From assembly GCA_008638375.1 (NCBI GenBank), contig CM018048.1, positions 55,718,847 to 55,782,846 of the forward strand: a DNA stretch of 64,000 nucleotides, in the 5' to 3' direction. Under the pieces are notes generated by a model. That model saw nothing but the letters and a program-made list of their open reading frames with translations. It did not search any database and was not told the DNA's origin. Positions 25,161 through 38,825 of this stretch are shown here, piece after piece (the stretch's first letter is position 1; every line of letters starts with the position of its first letter). The position numbers and the translations under genes are program-made. This stretch comes from Nyssa sinensis (taxonomy: Eukaryota; Streptophyta; Magnoliopsida; Cornales; Nyssaceae).

Positions 25161-25484
25161 AAACTGTCTCGTTGGTATGATCGATTGAGTTAAAGTGACA
25201 CCAAATGGAATCAACATCAGTGTTCGTTCGTTTGAAACAATGCAATTACCAAATGCATAACGTACGGTACCGACCTCTGTTTTGTCTGTACTCTGATGCC
25301 CGAAGAATGGCGGTTCCGTAACCTTTCCCGTGCTTTCATCTCGATTTTCTCCTTCTACAGAGTGAGAGAGCTATCTTTGAGATTCTAGAGAGAGAGAGAC
25401 TGGCCATCTTCCTTATTCTGTTTCAAATCTCGTTTTCAACTCAGTTCGGGTCATCTTCAATCGCCCGAGTGATCAGCTGACCCA

Positions 25485-28400
25485 ATGGCACGGCCACGGT
25501 TCGTCAGCACCACCATTCTGATTCTATTCTTCACTGTATTCAACCCATTCAACGTCGTGTTCTCCGACGATCCCAGCACCTTCCTCCTTCGTCCATCCCA
25601 CGGTGGCAGCAACCGCCAGACCATGTTCCTGCCTCTCTCTCTCCGTACTCCCAACTCTTCCCGGAACTCCGCCACTGCCGACGTCGGAATTTCCCGTCGC
25701 CACCTCCAAAGATCCGATCCTCACCACCTGAAAGCTCGTATGCGACTCTACGACGATCTCCTCCGGAACGGGTAATATATTCATCACTGTTCATATTTTC
25801 TTCAATTTGTTTCATGTACATATAGAAATATGTATCTATATATACATATATATTAAATGGAATTGAGATTGTGTCGATTGTATTGGTGCTGTAGTTACTA
25901 TACCACCAGGCTTTGGATCGGAACTCCTCCTCAGACATTTGCTCTCATTGTTGATACGGGTAGCACCGTGACATATGTTCCATGCTCTACATGTAAACAG
26001 TGTGGCAAGCACCAGGTAGTTATCTAATTTTGGACGTTACATTGTTTGAATGATGGTACAAATTTACTTATGAAGGTGAATTTATATTTGATTAAAATGA
26101 ATATAAATTAGACTACCGTTGCATTCTCAGCTTCAAAGCAGGACACAAAACTGTATGCAATAATTTCAGGTGTTGGTATATAATATGTCCATTTTGGAAG
26201 TATTGTATGGTGGATCCATTTTATTTATTTTTATAAATTATGAATTCTCTGTGTATAAGAGCAGTGCCATTTGGAGTTTCCTATTTGAGGCATGCACTCC
26301 ATCACTATATTTAATTAATGCTTGTTCACTTGCACAGAGTGCAGGCATCAAAAGAGGTGGAGTACAAATTGGGCAACCCTTATACCAATTAATTAAGAGT
26401 TTAGAGTTGTTGGGTTTTATTTCTGGGCTATGGCTTTACTTGCATTTTTTTTTTTGGTTTTCTTTTTCCTTGATAAAATTGTAGAAAATAGTCTTTCTCA
26501 TGAATGAGTTAGTTGATGATTCACTGAACACATTTTTTTGTGGCAAAATATATTTAATGTGCAAACAGTTGGGTTACATGGTTGACAAGGAGTGTTGATT
26601 TTGCTAGGTTTAATTAATGCTTGTTTACTTGATCCACAATTCAAAATTCTTTGTACATATGCATGTACTGTTTCTATAAAAATAATTATTGTCCTTTTGT
26701 TTCAGTAGTTTAGCATTACTGTTTGTTCATCAGGATCCAAAATTCCAGCCAGAATTGTCAAACACCTACCAACCTGTGGAGTGCAACATTGATTGCACTT
26801 GTGACAATGATAGGGTGCAATGTGTTTATGAGAGACAGTATGCTGAAATGAGTTCTAGCAGTGGTGTCCTTGGTGAGGACATTATATCATTTGGCAATCA
26901 AAGTGTACTTACACCCCAGCGTGCTGTCTTTGGTTGTGAAAATGTGGAAACTGGCGATATTTACCGTCAACATGCTGATGGCATAATGGGTTTGGGCCGT
27001 GGCGATCTTAGTGTTGTAGATCAACTTGTTGACAGAGGTGTAATTAGTGATTCTTTTTCCTTGTGTTATGGTGGGATGAATGTTGGTGGTGGCGCAATGG
27101 TTCTTGGTGGAATTGCTCCCCCCGCAGACATGGTTTTTACCCACTCGGACCCTGTACGCAGGTATGTTTTCAAAATATTTATATCATAGAACAAAATAAT
27201 AATTAGCTAACAAATACATTTGATATGTCTCATACTCCAGTCTTGGATGTTAACAGTCCATATTACAATATTGATCTGAAGGAGATTCATGTTGCTGGGA
27301 AGCGGTTGTCTTTAAACCCAAGGGTTTTTGATGGAAAACATGGAACCGTCCTAGATAGTGGTACTACATATGCTTACCTACCAGAAGCAGCATTTGTAGC
27401 ATTTAAGGACACTGTAAGATTCACTTTTCTCTAAGTTTTATCTTCTCTTATTGAGTTTTTAAGTTTTTTTTTTTTTAAATGGTTTTTAATTAATCCTTCT
27501 GATTTATTTGTGTAACTCTTAAAGGAGGATGTGCAAGATATTCTAGCTTGGACTAGTTTTTCCTCTGCTAAATGATGTGATGAAATAAAAATGAACTAAT
27601 GTTGTGCAGTTGTTGCGTAATAGATAAAAAAGGGACATGGAATTTTATTTTGATCAATATATATTTTTGATGCATTCTGCTGGTGATTTCAAGCAGTCAT
27701 CTCCAAAAATGAACTAATGGAGTTTTATTTATGGTTTTTAATAAATACTTGAGTTATTTGTTGACTCTCTCTCTCCCATTTTTTGGCATATCAAATGCTT
27801 CAAGCTTTATATTTTCTTGCTAGAACCCAGGTTTAATATGTCTTGATCCTTCTTATACTTCAGTAATTTCTTTGTTTGAGAGACCAACTAAGATGTCCTA
27901 ATGAGGGTTGGACCCATGCAAAATTGAGTTTTGTTGGGCAAGATGAATGTGATATTTCCTTCATGTTTCTCCCCTCTGAGAAGCATAAGTAAACTATTTT
28001 TCTACTGCAGTGTAAATGGGGTACTTGAGCATCTTTGACTAAAACAAGAGAAGATCCATGACCTTAAGATCTTTCAAGGGGACTAAAAATTAATTTCATG
28101 GATTAGCCTCCATTTATTCACTTCACTTCCTCACAACTTCATTTTGGGTACATATAACCAATAAATATCCAATTAGACTATTTTTGGCATGGTTGATCAA
28201 TGTCCTCCTTGTATATAAAATCTTTGTTATTCTTTCATCATTTACTTGAATGAACTCATATGTTAGCCAAGGATTTTCCTTTCTTGGCTAGAGGAGATGA
28301 GGGAGTTCATACTCGCTTCATTTTTGAGGAGGGAAGAATTTGGTCAAAGAAAAACATAGCTAGGACCTTGCTAAGTCTTTACTCTAAACACTTATGTTCT

Positions 28401-29290
28401 CTTGTGCACTTTCAAATTGGTAAAAATAAAGATGGTTCGAACCTTCGCTCGTCCTTGCTTGGAGTTATTAAATAAATAACGAAAAATAGTGTCAAGCCTC
28501 TTGATAGATAGTCCAGTAAGGTTTTTTTACATGGGGCACTATTCTATACATATAAATTGAACATGAAGGACTCACATCTTCAACCCTATTCCCCTGTAGT
28601 TCTTGGATTGGCCTTAGGACTTCTCCATTTCTACTTCATCCAATATAGTCTTCTTTTAGCCTGGGTCTGCTTCAGTTTATTCCTCCCAGCACCTTGCATT
28701 GGTGGGACCAATATTAGGTAATGGCCTTAATGGGTGAAGTTATGTGTTATATGGCAAAACTTCTTTAACTTGTCCTCTATTCCCTCCCTACCCCCACCCT
28801 AAAAAACAAAAAAAAAGAGCTAATTTCATGATAGTCATTGTTAGATTCATTTTAACCATTTCTATTCATATTTGTTCCTCCATGTCTTGGTCCTAGATCC
28901 CCCTTTTTTTTCTTCTTTTCTTTATTTCTTTCAATTCTGGGCATTAAGGGGTGCATTGGGTACATATCTTACATTTGACATTATCTGCACAAAGTGGCTG
29001 CTCTTAAACTTGAACATTTGTTCTCACACCTGGCAGCCTAAGCCTATTCCATTGTGTCAAGTAACAACTCCTTGTCAATTCTACTATTACTTGTGCTTCT
29101 GAAATTTTTAGAGCTTCCAATTCCTTCTAAACTTCAATTTTTGTAATTTACTTTTACGTCAGTTTTCTTCTCACAGAGTGGATAAGAAGTCAGTAGCCCA
29201 AAATCATGTTGTTATTTGACTTGTTTACAAAGAAAAAGATAAATCGTCTTTGCTTCCCCCCCCCCCCCTCTTTTATGTGATAGTTAATAG

Positions 29291-29325
<35 letters not shown>

Positions 29326-32300
29326 GTATATATGTGCATGTGTGTGTGATTATACACTTGAGTGCCCAATTGTTTTAAACCTTTCACTTTTTCTGTATAT
29401 TTTTTACAACTTTTGTACAGTACCTTGAGTTTATAGTACAATGAGTTAGCAGTTACTTTTATATTTAAAATTTCAGAGCAAAGTGTTGATTTTTCAATTC
29501 TTTGCAATTAGAATGGACATAACATCGCTTGATGGATGGGGAGTGGGTTCTCATTTAAAACATCTGTACTAGTGCTAAATAACTTAGATTAATTGCGTAA
29601 ATGGTTTGCCATAACTTATCATTATTTATTAGATCTTGTAATTTACATTTTTCAGCCACAATTTAAGTGGACTATCAGCTTCTTCCATTCAGTTACTTTT
29701 TTCTTTTATTGTGATTTTTTTTGTTTGTTTAAATGCAGATTATGAAAGAACTCCATTTGCTCAAACAGATACATGGTCCTGACCCAAATTACAATGATAT
29801 TTGCTTCTCTGGTGCTGGGAGGTTGTATCTACGACATAACAGAAAACTTAAATTCCCACTAATCATATAGATTGGTTACTTATTTTTTGAGTTAAATGAA
29901 ATATTTTGTCTTGTTGTCTACTTCAGTGATGTATCGCAACTCTCAAAAACCTTTCCAGCAGTGGAAATGGTATTTGGCAATGGACAGAAGCTGTCGCTAT
30001 CTCCTGAAAACTACTTGTTCCAGGTAAGCATCTGAATTCTTCTTCCTCATTTGCCTTTTCTAAACCTTGCCCTCTTGGAAAGAATATGTTTGGTGTAGCT
30101 TCTGATGTCCTTACAACTCTTTATTTGATATGCACTGATTAATCCTTCTTCCTCTGCATTATTTCATTTTATGTCTATATAAAGCATTCAAAGGTACGTG
30201 GTGCATATTGCTTGGGGATTTTTCAGAATGGAAAGGATCCAACTACTCTGTTAGGAGGTATTTTATGCTTTACCAAACATGCATTTAAACAATTTTTCAC
30301 CATTATGTCTCCCTTATTATGTGAAAATTTTCTTCCTTCCATATATGTTAAAAAGACCTCCTTTTCTTTTATTTGGTCTTCCGTTTCTATGATTTTTTAT
30401 TGTAAATATACTGTTGTAACAGGAATCATGGTTCGCAATACTCTTGTCATGTATGATCGTGAGCATGGAAAGATTGGTTTCTGGAAAACTAATTGTTCTG
30501 AGTTATGGGAAAGACTTCACATTTTTGGTGCTCCTCCAACTGTGCCTTCAGATTTGGATAGAACAAACTCGACTACAGATATTTCACCTACATTGGCTCC
30601 TCCTAGACCTTCACAGGGTGTTCTTCCTGGTATAATAAACTTTCAGCTTTTAAAGTAACCTTTATCCTACCCATCTTATTTGAATCCATTGCATTAATTG
30701 ATCCTTGGCATGCTTTGGGATTCAGCACTGTCTATTAGGCAGACCCTGGGATGAGCTAGCTGAAACCAAGCTCAGCCCAAGCAAGCTCAACTTCATCTTG
30801 AAGCTTGAGCTCGAATTCAACCTGTATTGGTCGTGGCATGTTGTTACAGGCGAAGCTTGTCTGTGCCTAGTGCGCAGCCACTTGCCCCTCGATGTTTTTG
30901 GTGTTGGTGTCTATTGTACAGTATATGTACTAGTGTTTTATACCATTGTTTAAGCAAGTCTAATTTAAAAAAAAAAAAGAAGCCATATCCAGTATTGGTA
31001 TCGCTTATGTGCCTTGGGTGTGTGTGTGTTATTTTTTGGGTAACCCAGCACGAAAACGTGAAGGAGAATCGAACACGACAAATTCCTTAAAAACCAAGAA
31101 ACAAGGGACTCTTCACCCAAAAAGAGAGAAATTTCGAAATTAAAATATTATTGATAAAAGTTGAATAATAGGACTGATTTACGTCATATTTATAGGCTAA
31201 GAATACTGCTAATCCCAATAGGAATTTACTAATTCCTTATGCTAGACTACTAGAAAATCCGGAAAAATAGGAAAAATCCGGAAATAATAAAAATTGGGAC
31301 TTTTTGAAAAATTAGAAACTAGATCAAATAAGGAAATTATAGCCGCAAATAGAGCCCAATTCGGACTTTCCTAGATAAAGTAATTGCAAAACGAAAACTT
31401 GCTAAAAATGGTAAAAAAGTCTAATTGGAAGCCTAAACGAAGGTATTTGGTTGAAAAACAGCTTAGGTCATGGTGAAGCGGCGAGTATTGTCCATCTCGC
31501 TCTTTTGGGTTAAGATAGGGTCTTCGTTCCCAAAAACATGATTGACCAACTTTGAATCTACAATTACTTTTGCTTGGAATGGGACTTGGAGCGCTTCCAC
31601 TATTCTTTATATGCTTCAGCAACTTGTTCTACATCAAGGGGTTGTACTGGCTATGCATCTAACCTCAATCATTAATTGCAAAAAGTGGCTGCTCTTACAA
31701 CGGAGCTTTTACCATTGCACCATGCAATGGATCCTTTCCTGCAATTCTAATAATGACTCAAAATGCTGCACTACAAAGGGCAATTAAAGTTTGCTCAAGT
31801 CCCTTACAACCACTGTAGATCTAACACGTGAGGTGAAGAGCATGACCCGTGAAACATGAAATAGATTACAATTATGGATGCTTTTTCTTATTGTCTTATA
31901 ACATTCTTGAAGAGGTCGGGTTTTCGGCGCAAAGTTATGGTTGCTCCATTTTGACCTAGATGTCACAGGCAAGGATCAAAGTTTCGTTTTTTTTCCATCG
32001 AAATGGCCGAAACGTTTCCGTTTCTAAGGGAACCGAAACGAAACACTAGTAGAATATCGAAATTCACATCTTTTCATAAAAACAAAATTGTTTCCGTGGA
32101 AACATACCGAAACTAGTGGAAACATACCGAATCAGAGGAAACATTTCCTTTATATCAATAATAATTCTAAAAGTTAGTAAAAAATAATATCCATTTATTT
32201 TTCAAGGATTAAGACTCAAAATTACAAGGAGATACATTTCTATTATTTTTTCTAAAATAATAGAAAAGTAGTAGTAGGAAAAATAAAGTGTAGAGAAACA

Positions 32301-35300
32301 ACTATTTTAATACTAAGTTACTAATAATAATAGGCTTAAATCGTTATTTGTTTTACTTTTTATTTTATATGTAACTTGTGTTAAATTATCTAATTCGTGG
32401 ATATTACATAGTATATATTTATTATGTCATTTATTATGAATTAGTATCATTTATCATGAATATGATATATATGCCTTAAACATGCACAAATATTTAATAA
32501 ATAGGTTTATTTGTATAAATAAATAAATTTTAAGTTACGTTTCCATATGTTTCCAATTTTTCTCTGTTTCCATTATATTTCCGAAACGTTTTCGTTTCCG
32601 GACAGACCGAAACTATACATCGAAGCGATATTTTGATCCTTGGTCACAGGTTTGAGTCCTGAAAACAACCTCTTTGCTTGCAAGAGTAAGACTGCGTACA
32701 TTTAACTCTCTCTAGGGCTAGCCATTTTTTTTATAATATTCATGAAATGGGGATAATATTATTTTAACCCCACCCCACTCCACCCAAAAGAAAGAGAGAG
32801 AGTTAGCATTATTTTCATTTTCTGTTTGTTCCAATTGCAGAAAAAATTAATTTGTTTCTCTATCATTTTAGGAAGTGAATGAATAAAAATTCATGATTCA
32901 CCTCTACACTTCTAATTTTTTTAAAATTTTTTTTAATTGTTTTGTAAATTTTTTAAATTTAAATCCATAAAATTTGCTCTGAAAATGGTCTTTTACATTT
33001 ATTTTCCATATATGTTTTAGCTTAAGATTGGTATCTAAGAGCTCCAACTCCTGCAACTTTTATTGTTGTGGGTTTTTCTTCCTCCTTTTTTTTTTTTTTT
33101 TATCTTTGTATTTTTAGTGAGAACAAATATCACATGTAAAATTTAGATTTAAAAAGTACTATATTTGCAAGAAGCTGGAAATTGCATCATTTATAAACCA
33201 TATGAGTTAAAGCTGTTTTGGTCATGTGCTAGAGGACCAATGAATGCACCAGCAAAATAGGATCAATTTCCATTCAAGTTGAAAGTGCTACAGGAGTTAG
33301 AGTGGTTAGAGGAAGGCCTTGAAGAATGGGAGTTGAGAATGTGATTACAGATATGATGGTGCTTATGACTTAGATGAGGATATGAAATGGTGCTAAGACT
33401 CTGTGGTTGACCTCGAGTAGTTGGGAAATAATGCGGAGTGGTTGTTTAGAGTTAAAGTGCACATGGGCAGCTTATGCTGTGATCTTTTGACTTCATCATG
33501 ATTTTCTTCTATATCTACAATTTGCTAATTTGTCAGAATATGCAGAAGATTTTATGTGATCTCTTTTATTTTTTTAATTTCTTACGCTTCTCAGTATGTC
33601 TGATAGTTGACTGTTTTCATCCCAACTAGGCTCAAATTGGCCCTTGGTGCATCTCTGATGACACGTCTAATTCTTCATCTTGAACCATCATCTCTGATGA
33701 TATTTGTGCATTACCTTTGGTGTGTAGGGGAACTTCAAGTTGGACTCATAACGTTTTATATATCATTGAGTGTCAACTACTCAGACCTGAAGCCTCACAT
33801 TACAGAGCTTGCTCAGTTCATTGCTTGGGAGTTAGATGTTGATATTTCGCAGGTAGATTTATTTTGGATGTTAATGGATGATCATTGTTTTAGCGGCTTG
33901 TTGCAGCATTTGGTCTGAATTTATTGCATTTCACTTGTTGATTACCATTTATAAGTTTATTTATATGCTAACCTAAATTTCTTGCAAATTAAATTTCATG
34001 TCACTTTAGGGTGCCTATAATTTGGGATGCATTGTTTCAGGTCCATTTATTGAATTTTACATCTAAAGGAAATGATTCTCTCACAAGATGGGCCATTATG
34101 CCAGCAGGATCTGTTGACTACGTCTCTAATGCCACAGCAATGGTATTTTACATTTCTGCTTTTGCAAGGAGTTTCTGTGCAGAAAAATGGTCCATTTTTT
34201 TTTAATGATTTGCTTGTTGACAGAGTTTTATTGCCCGGTTAGCTGAACATCATGTGCAGCTTCCGGATACCTTTGGAATTTATCAGTTGGTTGAATGGAA
34301 TATTGAGCCCCCACCAAAACGGTATGCTGTTGTACTTTTTGGAGCCCATTTGCCTCTCTTCAATTTTATTTTATTTTTTGGTTATTGTTCTTGATTTGGG
34401 GGTGGGGGGGGGGGGGGTCATGAACTTGCCTGCATTAAACGTTGAAGTCTCGAAGAGAGAAAAAAAATGTCATTTGGCTGATGAGCAGAACCATAGAACA
34501 TTGTTGGAGGCTTAAAAGTACATTTTATGTAAAATGATTTAGCTGCCTGGGTCTCCTGACCTGTGAACGGGTCTTATGGGTTGCTGGTTGAACTAGAGGC
34601 CTTGAAGAGTTGTTTAAAATGAACGGTTTAGGAGAGGAGACAGTTTTTGTGTGTGTGTGTGTGTGGGGTGGGGGGGGGGGGGGGTTTAGGGACCCCGTTA
34701 AAGGGATGGTCCGACCACCCATTCTGGTCTGGGTTTTAAAACATTCTCTCCCTCTCTCTCTCTCCCTCACACACACACACACGTGTTCACATCTACAAAA
34801 CCAGTTTTTTTAAAAATGAATTAAAATTTTGGAGGGCTCAGATCTCAAATATCATCACATGTGGCTCCAAAGAAGAAGGCTCCGATGTGGGTGTGACCCA
34901 ATGTTATTTGTTTATTCTGCATCTAGAAGGTTCAACAATGTAGTATTTATTTCTGGTCTGGTGTAGTTGCAAAGTTATTTGCACAATCATCACATTTCTT
35001 ATTGTGATGATGAAATCTCCTCCTTCGACACATTTTCCTATACAATCAGTGCATCAACTGGCTATATATAGTAGTTGCCTTTCCTGACTACACACTGTAA
35101 ATCCTATTTGCTTCGTATAAAGTTATGGCATCATATCTGGGATTTCCTTTTATTGGGTTTTATTCGAAATGATGCAGGACATCATGGCAGCATCATTACT
35201 TGATTTTGGTTGTAGCAGTTATTGCTACATTAATTCTTGGATTATCAGCTTCTTGGACATGGTTTATTTGGAGACGCAGGCAGGAAGCACTTGTTGCTTA

Positions 35301-35349
35301 CAAGACTGTTGATGCTGCTGTCCTACAGGAAGAACTCCAGCCGCTATGA
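25485..35349 (+). CDS. membrane-anchored A1 aspartic protease
   Basis: Twelve exons join in frame to 649 aa: 25485-25771, 25895-26015, 26734-27161, 27257-27413, 29739-29821, 29927-30023, 30185-30257, 30423-30629, 33728-33852, 34041-34142, 34224-34321, 35178-35349; every junction is GT-AG. A signal peptide covers about residues 1-27. Catalytic motifs are DTGS at 116-119 and DSGT at 312-315, with a Cys-rich plant-type insert (CSTCKQC, then C-x-C pairs) between. After the protease domain comes an extracellular-type segment and one membrane helix (about 600-624) followed by WRRR, so a type I membrane anchor with a short cytosolic tail is predicted. This matches the plant aspartyl protease subgroup of about 630 aa that keeps a C-terminal helix; its substrates are not known to me. 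Intron 8 (3.1 kb) holds a hAT-like element. The exon 7 acceptor (ATAAAG) is weak. Confidence 0.92.
29256..29340. repeat. poly-C, (CT)n and (TA)n tract in protease intron 4
   Basis: A C11-type run is followed by (CT)n, (TA)n and GT-rich sequence within the 2.3-kb intron 27414-29738. The rest of that intron shows no recognisable element. Confidence 0.8.
31060..31560. repeat. dispersed LTR-like repeat, copy 2
   Basis: Related to 1850-2330 by shared ordered blocks. Read on the minus strand it has CCTATAAATATGAC, a good TATA box, about 31197-31184, which suggests an LTR promoter facing against the protease gene. It lies in protease intron 8. No internal retrotransposon domain is seen beside it, so it would be a solo or truncated LTR. 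Confidence 0.4.
31970..32642. mobile_element. hAT-like non-autonomous element in protease intron 8
   Basis: Ends are CAAGGATCAAAGTTTCG and, reversed, CAAGGATCAAAATATCG. A perfect 8-bp target duplication GTCACAGG flanks it (31962-31969 and 32643-32650). Both ends are packed with CCGAAAC/GTTTCCG words over about 150 bases, and the middle is AT-rich with no transposase. Its end design resembles the 6378-7387 element. Confidence 0.8.
34646..34785. repeat. (GT)n-poly G and (CT)n(AC)n tracts
   Basis: Simple repeats in the protease intron between exons 11 and 12. GT and G runs lie at about 34648-34684, and CT/AC runs at about 34745-34782. Confidence 0.8.
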
Positions 35350-35565
35350 ACTCAGCGAAGTTGTCTTGGTCTCATGATTTATGCCAAATATAGTATGGTA
35401 CAGGATTTTTGACTCATGAGTCATGATGACTGATTTCTGCAATCATATATTGACTCGTGAGTTATGATGACCGATTTCTGTAATCATAGCTTCCAAACTG
35501 ATTGAAACTTTTACAAGTGAAAAGGACCATACATGCGAATGAACCTACCTTTCAGGGCTTTACAT

Positions 35566-35631
35566 GGCATTTCATTAAACTAGGATAGAAATGTAAAGAG
35601 ATAATTGTTCACACTTCACATCTTTGCTATG

Positions 35632-35665
<34 letters not shown>

Positions 35666-36107
35666 TTGTAAGTGAATAGTGTAAGATATAATTGCATCAT
35701 AAGAGTGATTAAGAAGAACAACTCCCAAATTATTTTTTCTCTTGACATCTCATTGACAAAGGTTGAACCAAGTTAGAAGACTTATATTTTGTTAGAGCCA
35801 ATTTCTGCTTCTTATTTGACAGGGAGCTTTGCACAAGAAAGGATCGTATTTCTGTCTCTCTCCCCCCTTTAAACGGCATTTCATTAAACTAGCATAGAAA
35901 TGTAAAGAGGTAACTGTTCACATCTTTGGTATGTCATATATATATATATATATGCAAGTGAATAGTGTAAGATATCATTGAATCATAAGTGTGATTAAGA
36001 AGACTAACTGCCAAATTATTTTTTCCTCTTGTCATCTCATTGCCAAAGGTTGAACCAAGTTAGAAGACATATTTTGTTAGAGCCAACTTTTGCTTCTTAT
36101 TTGACAG
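35566..36107. repeat. tandem duplication just after the protease gene
   Basis: Copies at 35566-35822 and 35875-36107 both start GGCATTTCATTAAACTAG, contain a (TA)n tract after TATGTCA, and end CTTCTTATTTGACAG. The first copy lies about 220 bases past the stop codon and may be in the 3' untranslated region. A shorter duplicated phrase around GACTCRTGAGTYATGATGAC sits at 35410-35485. Confidence 0.8.
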
Positions 36108-36989
36108 GTGATTTGTGTCTTGAACGGGTAAATTTCACCGGCCTCTTACTAGCCGTTGCAACACTTTTGGTATTGCACTCGTGAATTATTGAATCATAAA
36201 CCTTACACCTTTTGGGGACTTATTTTTTCTGGCATCTCCAGTTGAGTTATCCCTTTGGGGTTTTATATCATTCCTGTCATTGATTTGAATGGAAGTGGTA
36301 GGCATGCAGGTTTTATGTTCTCATTGCCTAAAGCTTTAAACTGAAACCCAGGATAACATATGTACACCCAGGATTGAGCTTTTAAAGTAGCTAGGATCAT
36401 TATAAAGTGACTTGATGATGACCAACACTTATATGCCAAATGGGTTGGACATAATGTTGTCATAGATAATTGTGTAAATGTTAGCATCCAAAATATGAAA
36501 ACGAAACCCATCTTAATTGAAACCATTCGGTAAATTATGCTTATATAAGCTACTGTCTATGCGCCCACGCACATACATGTGTGTATATATACACACACAC
36601 ACACACACTAGTTATGTTACAAACATACACAAACCCATGCATCAAACATGCAAACAGCTAAAAGAACAATAACACTTGTGGGACCCAGTTTTAATTTAAG
36701 AATTTAATTAGAGAAAAATAATAAAATAGAAGAAACATGAGACCCACCTAAATTTAAGCACGTAGTTGGAAAAATTAAAAAAATAGGAGAAACTCTCGCG
36801 GTACTCATCGGATAGAAAAACATGTCAAGTGATGATGAATTCTTCGCTTATATCAATTAAGACGAGGGAAAGAAAGACGTTAAATAGAAAAGAACGATGA
36901 GAGGACTCAAATCAACTCTCTGCGAATCTTATTTCGTTATTCTTTTTATTAAATCATATATTATCAAATTTTTTTTAACTACTTTTATT

Positions 36990-37720
36990 AAAATTAATTT
37001 TAGCCACCCTCGTCACCTATAGCATGACCCTCAATATTAACATTGTAACTATTATTTATTGGTACATTTATTGGTCTTCGTTTCACATTAACATACCACC
37101 TTACCCGATGTTCTTTCATCTTATCTCTTCACGAATATGTTCATTCCTAATTCTATCTTTTCATGTCTTACCACACATTCATCTTAACATCCTCATTTTG
37201 ATTACACTAATCTTATTAACATATTGTTTCTTAATTGCCAGCATTCTATTCTATACAATATAGTTGGCTTAATAATTGTTCTATAAAATTTACCTTTAAT
37301 TTTAAAGGTACATACTAATCACATAATACCCCAAACGCCCTTCTCCACTTAATCTATGCGGCTTTAATTCTACAAGTAACATCATCTTCAATTTCTTCTT
37401 CTTGATGAATAAGTGAATTTAGATAACGTATATTTTCACTTCTTATTAACACTTGATTTTTAATTTTTACTACATCCCCATTTATATTACTAATTTTACT
37501 AAAATGATACGCAAATTCATTTCTATCTTACTTATCTTAAATTCTTTTGATTCTAAAACTTCTCTCTAAGTCTTTTACTTATCATTTATCCCTATTTTAA
37601 CTTTATCAAGTAAGACAATATCATCAACAAAAAATATACATTGTGAACTGTCTAGTCAATTCATCTATTACTAAAATAAAAAAAAGACGGACTAATTGAA
37701 CATAACTATAGTAAGACTAG
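36990..37720 (-). mobile_element. second decayed RTE-type LINE fragment
   Basis: Minus-strand translation gives a degenerate catalytic box FFVDDIVL (about 37640-37615) and, downstream, pieces matching the family's YRTIIKPT, ECW and MNIFVKR-region order around 37280-37100. Stops and frameshifts are frequent. It belongs to the same group as the LINE at 5701-8170; the start and 3' end are poorly defined. Confidence 0.6.
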
Positions 37721-37834
37721 TGAAATAAGACTAAGATAATTAGACATAACCATGGCCGAGAATGAGACTAAGATAATTGAACATAACCTTGAATGAGAAT
37801 GCATCTATTTTATGTTTTACCGTATTATTTTCTT

Positions 37835-37991
37835 GTTTCATTTCAAATTTCTGCATCAAATTTCTACACATCCATTTTACAAATCAACATCTGTAGCTTA
37901 CATACAAAACTGGTTTCATTTCGAATTTCTGAATCAAATTTCTACACATCCATTTTACAAATCAACATCTCTAGCTTACATACAAAACTGG
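37835..37991. repeat. 78-bp tandem repeat, two copies
   Basis: The unit beginning GTTTCATTTCRAATTTCTG is repeated head to tail at 37835 and 37913, nearly identical. It lies about 840 bases beyond the GPI1 stop codon. Confidence 0.85.
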
Positions 37992-38825
37992 ACATACAAA
38001 CGGAAACATGATAGCACCATGAAATAATCAGCATTAATCATAAAAAATCCTTAGAAAACTACAACTCTTTCTATAAAGTTTCTCATCTCTATGTTTTCTC
38101 TATCTTACTTTCAAACCATAAAATCACATAAATTTGAATTCAAGTCTCCTAATTTTTAGATGTCCAACTGCTAACTTGTTTTTTAGTTGACACAATCCGA
38201 TTATCAATTTTTATGGTTTGCTCCAATAACTCATAGATAATATAATATGTACATATATACTTCATAAAAAATTTCTATTCTCGACAGTTCCATACTAACT
38301 TTAAAAAAAAAGTAGGTATATATATCCTAGGTAAAGTATCACAACATATGCATGTCAGTATATTATAAATAAAGAATGAATGATTTCTATTGCTCATAAC
38401 ATATTCACTTCCATAAATGCTTGAATTGTATTGTAGACTGAACTATTATTTGTCACAAGTATGGTTTGTTTAGCCTGGTAACTTGCTGTTCATAGAAGCA
38501 AGAGGTTGAAAGTGCCAGACAGATGGTGCCGAAAGGGGATAGTTTCTTTTGCATGATTTTACATTTATAATCATGATTTAACCATGCACACATTCTAACT
38601 ATGATGACAAACAATTTGCATAAAATATGCAGAGGAGTGCTCCATTAACCAGCCAAAACGAGGACAAAGATTTGTTTGAATTTTCATCTCAAGAACAAAA
38701 CCGTACAAATTGAATCATTGATTGCTAACACAACCTAAAATTAGGAAGAATAACCCCAAATCCTCAGTCTAATCAATAGAAAGAATTTACAAATTAAGCA
38801 GCAAACAAGTGGTGGAAGAAAAACT

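Noticed and set aside
27225..27256. Earlier acceptor (CTCCAG, 27235-27240) for protease exon 4
   Set aside because: Using it gives an in-frame stop; the acceptor TTAACAG ending at 27256 yields the conserved RSPYYNIDL reading.
31680..31735. Minus-strand SINE 5' half (GTGCAATGGTAAAAGCTC)
   Set aside because: Only an A-box-like segment is visible; no B box, tail or target duplication.
33631..33727. 5' extension of the open frame before protease exon 9
   Set aside because: Frame continuity and homology to the family require the acceptor GTGTAG at 33722-33727; upstream residues look random.
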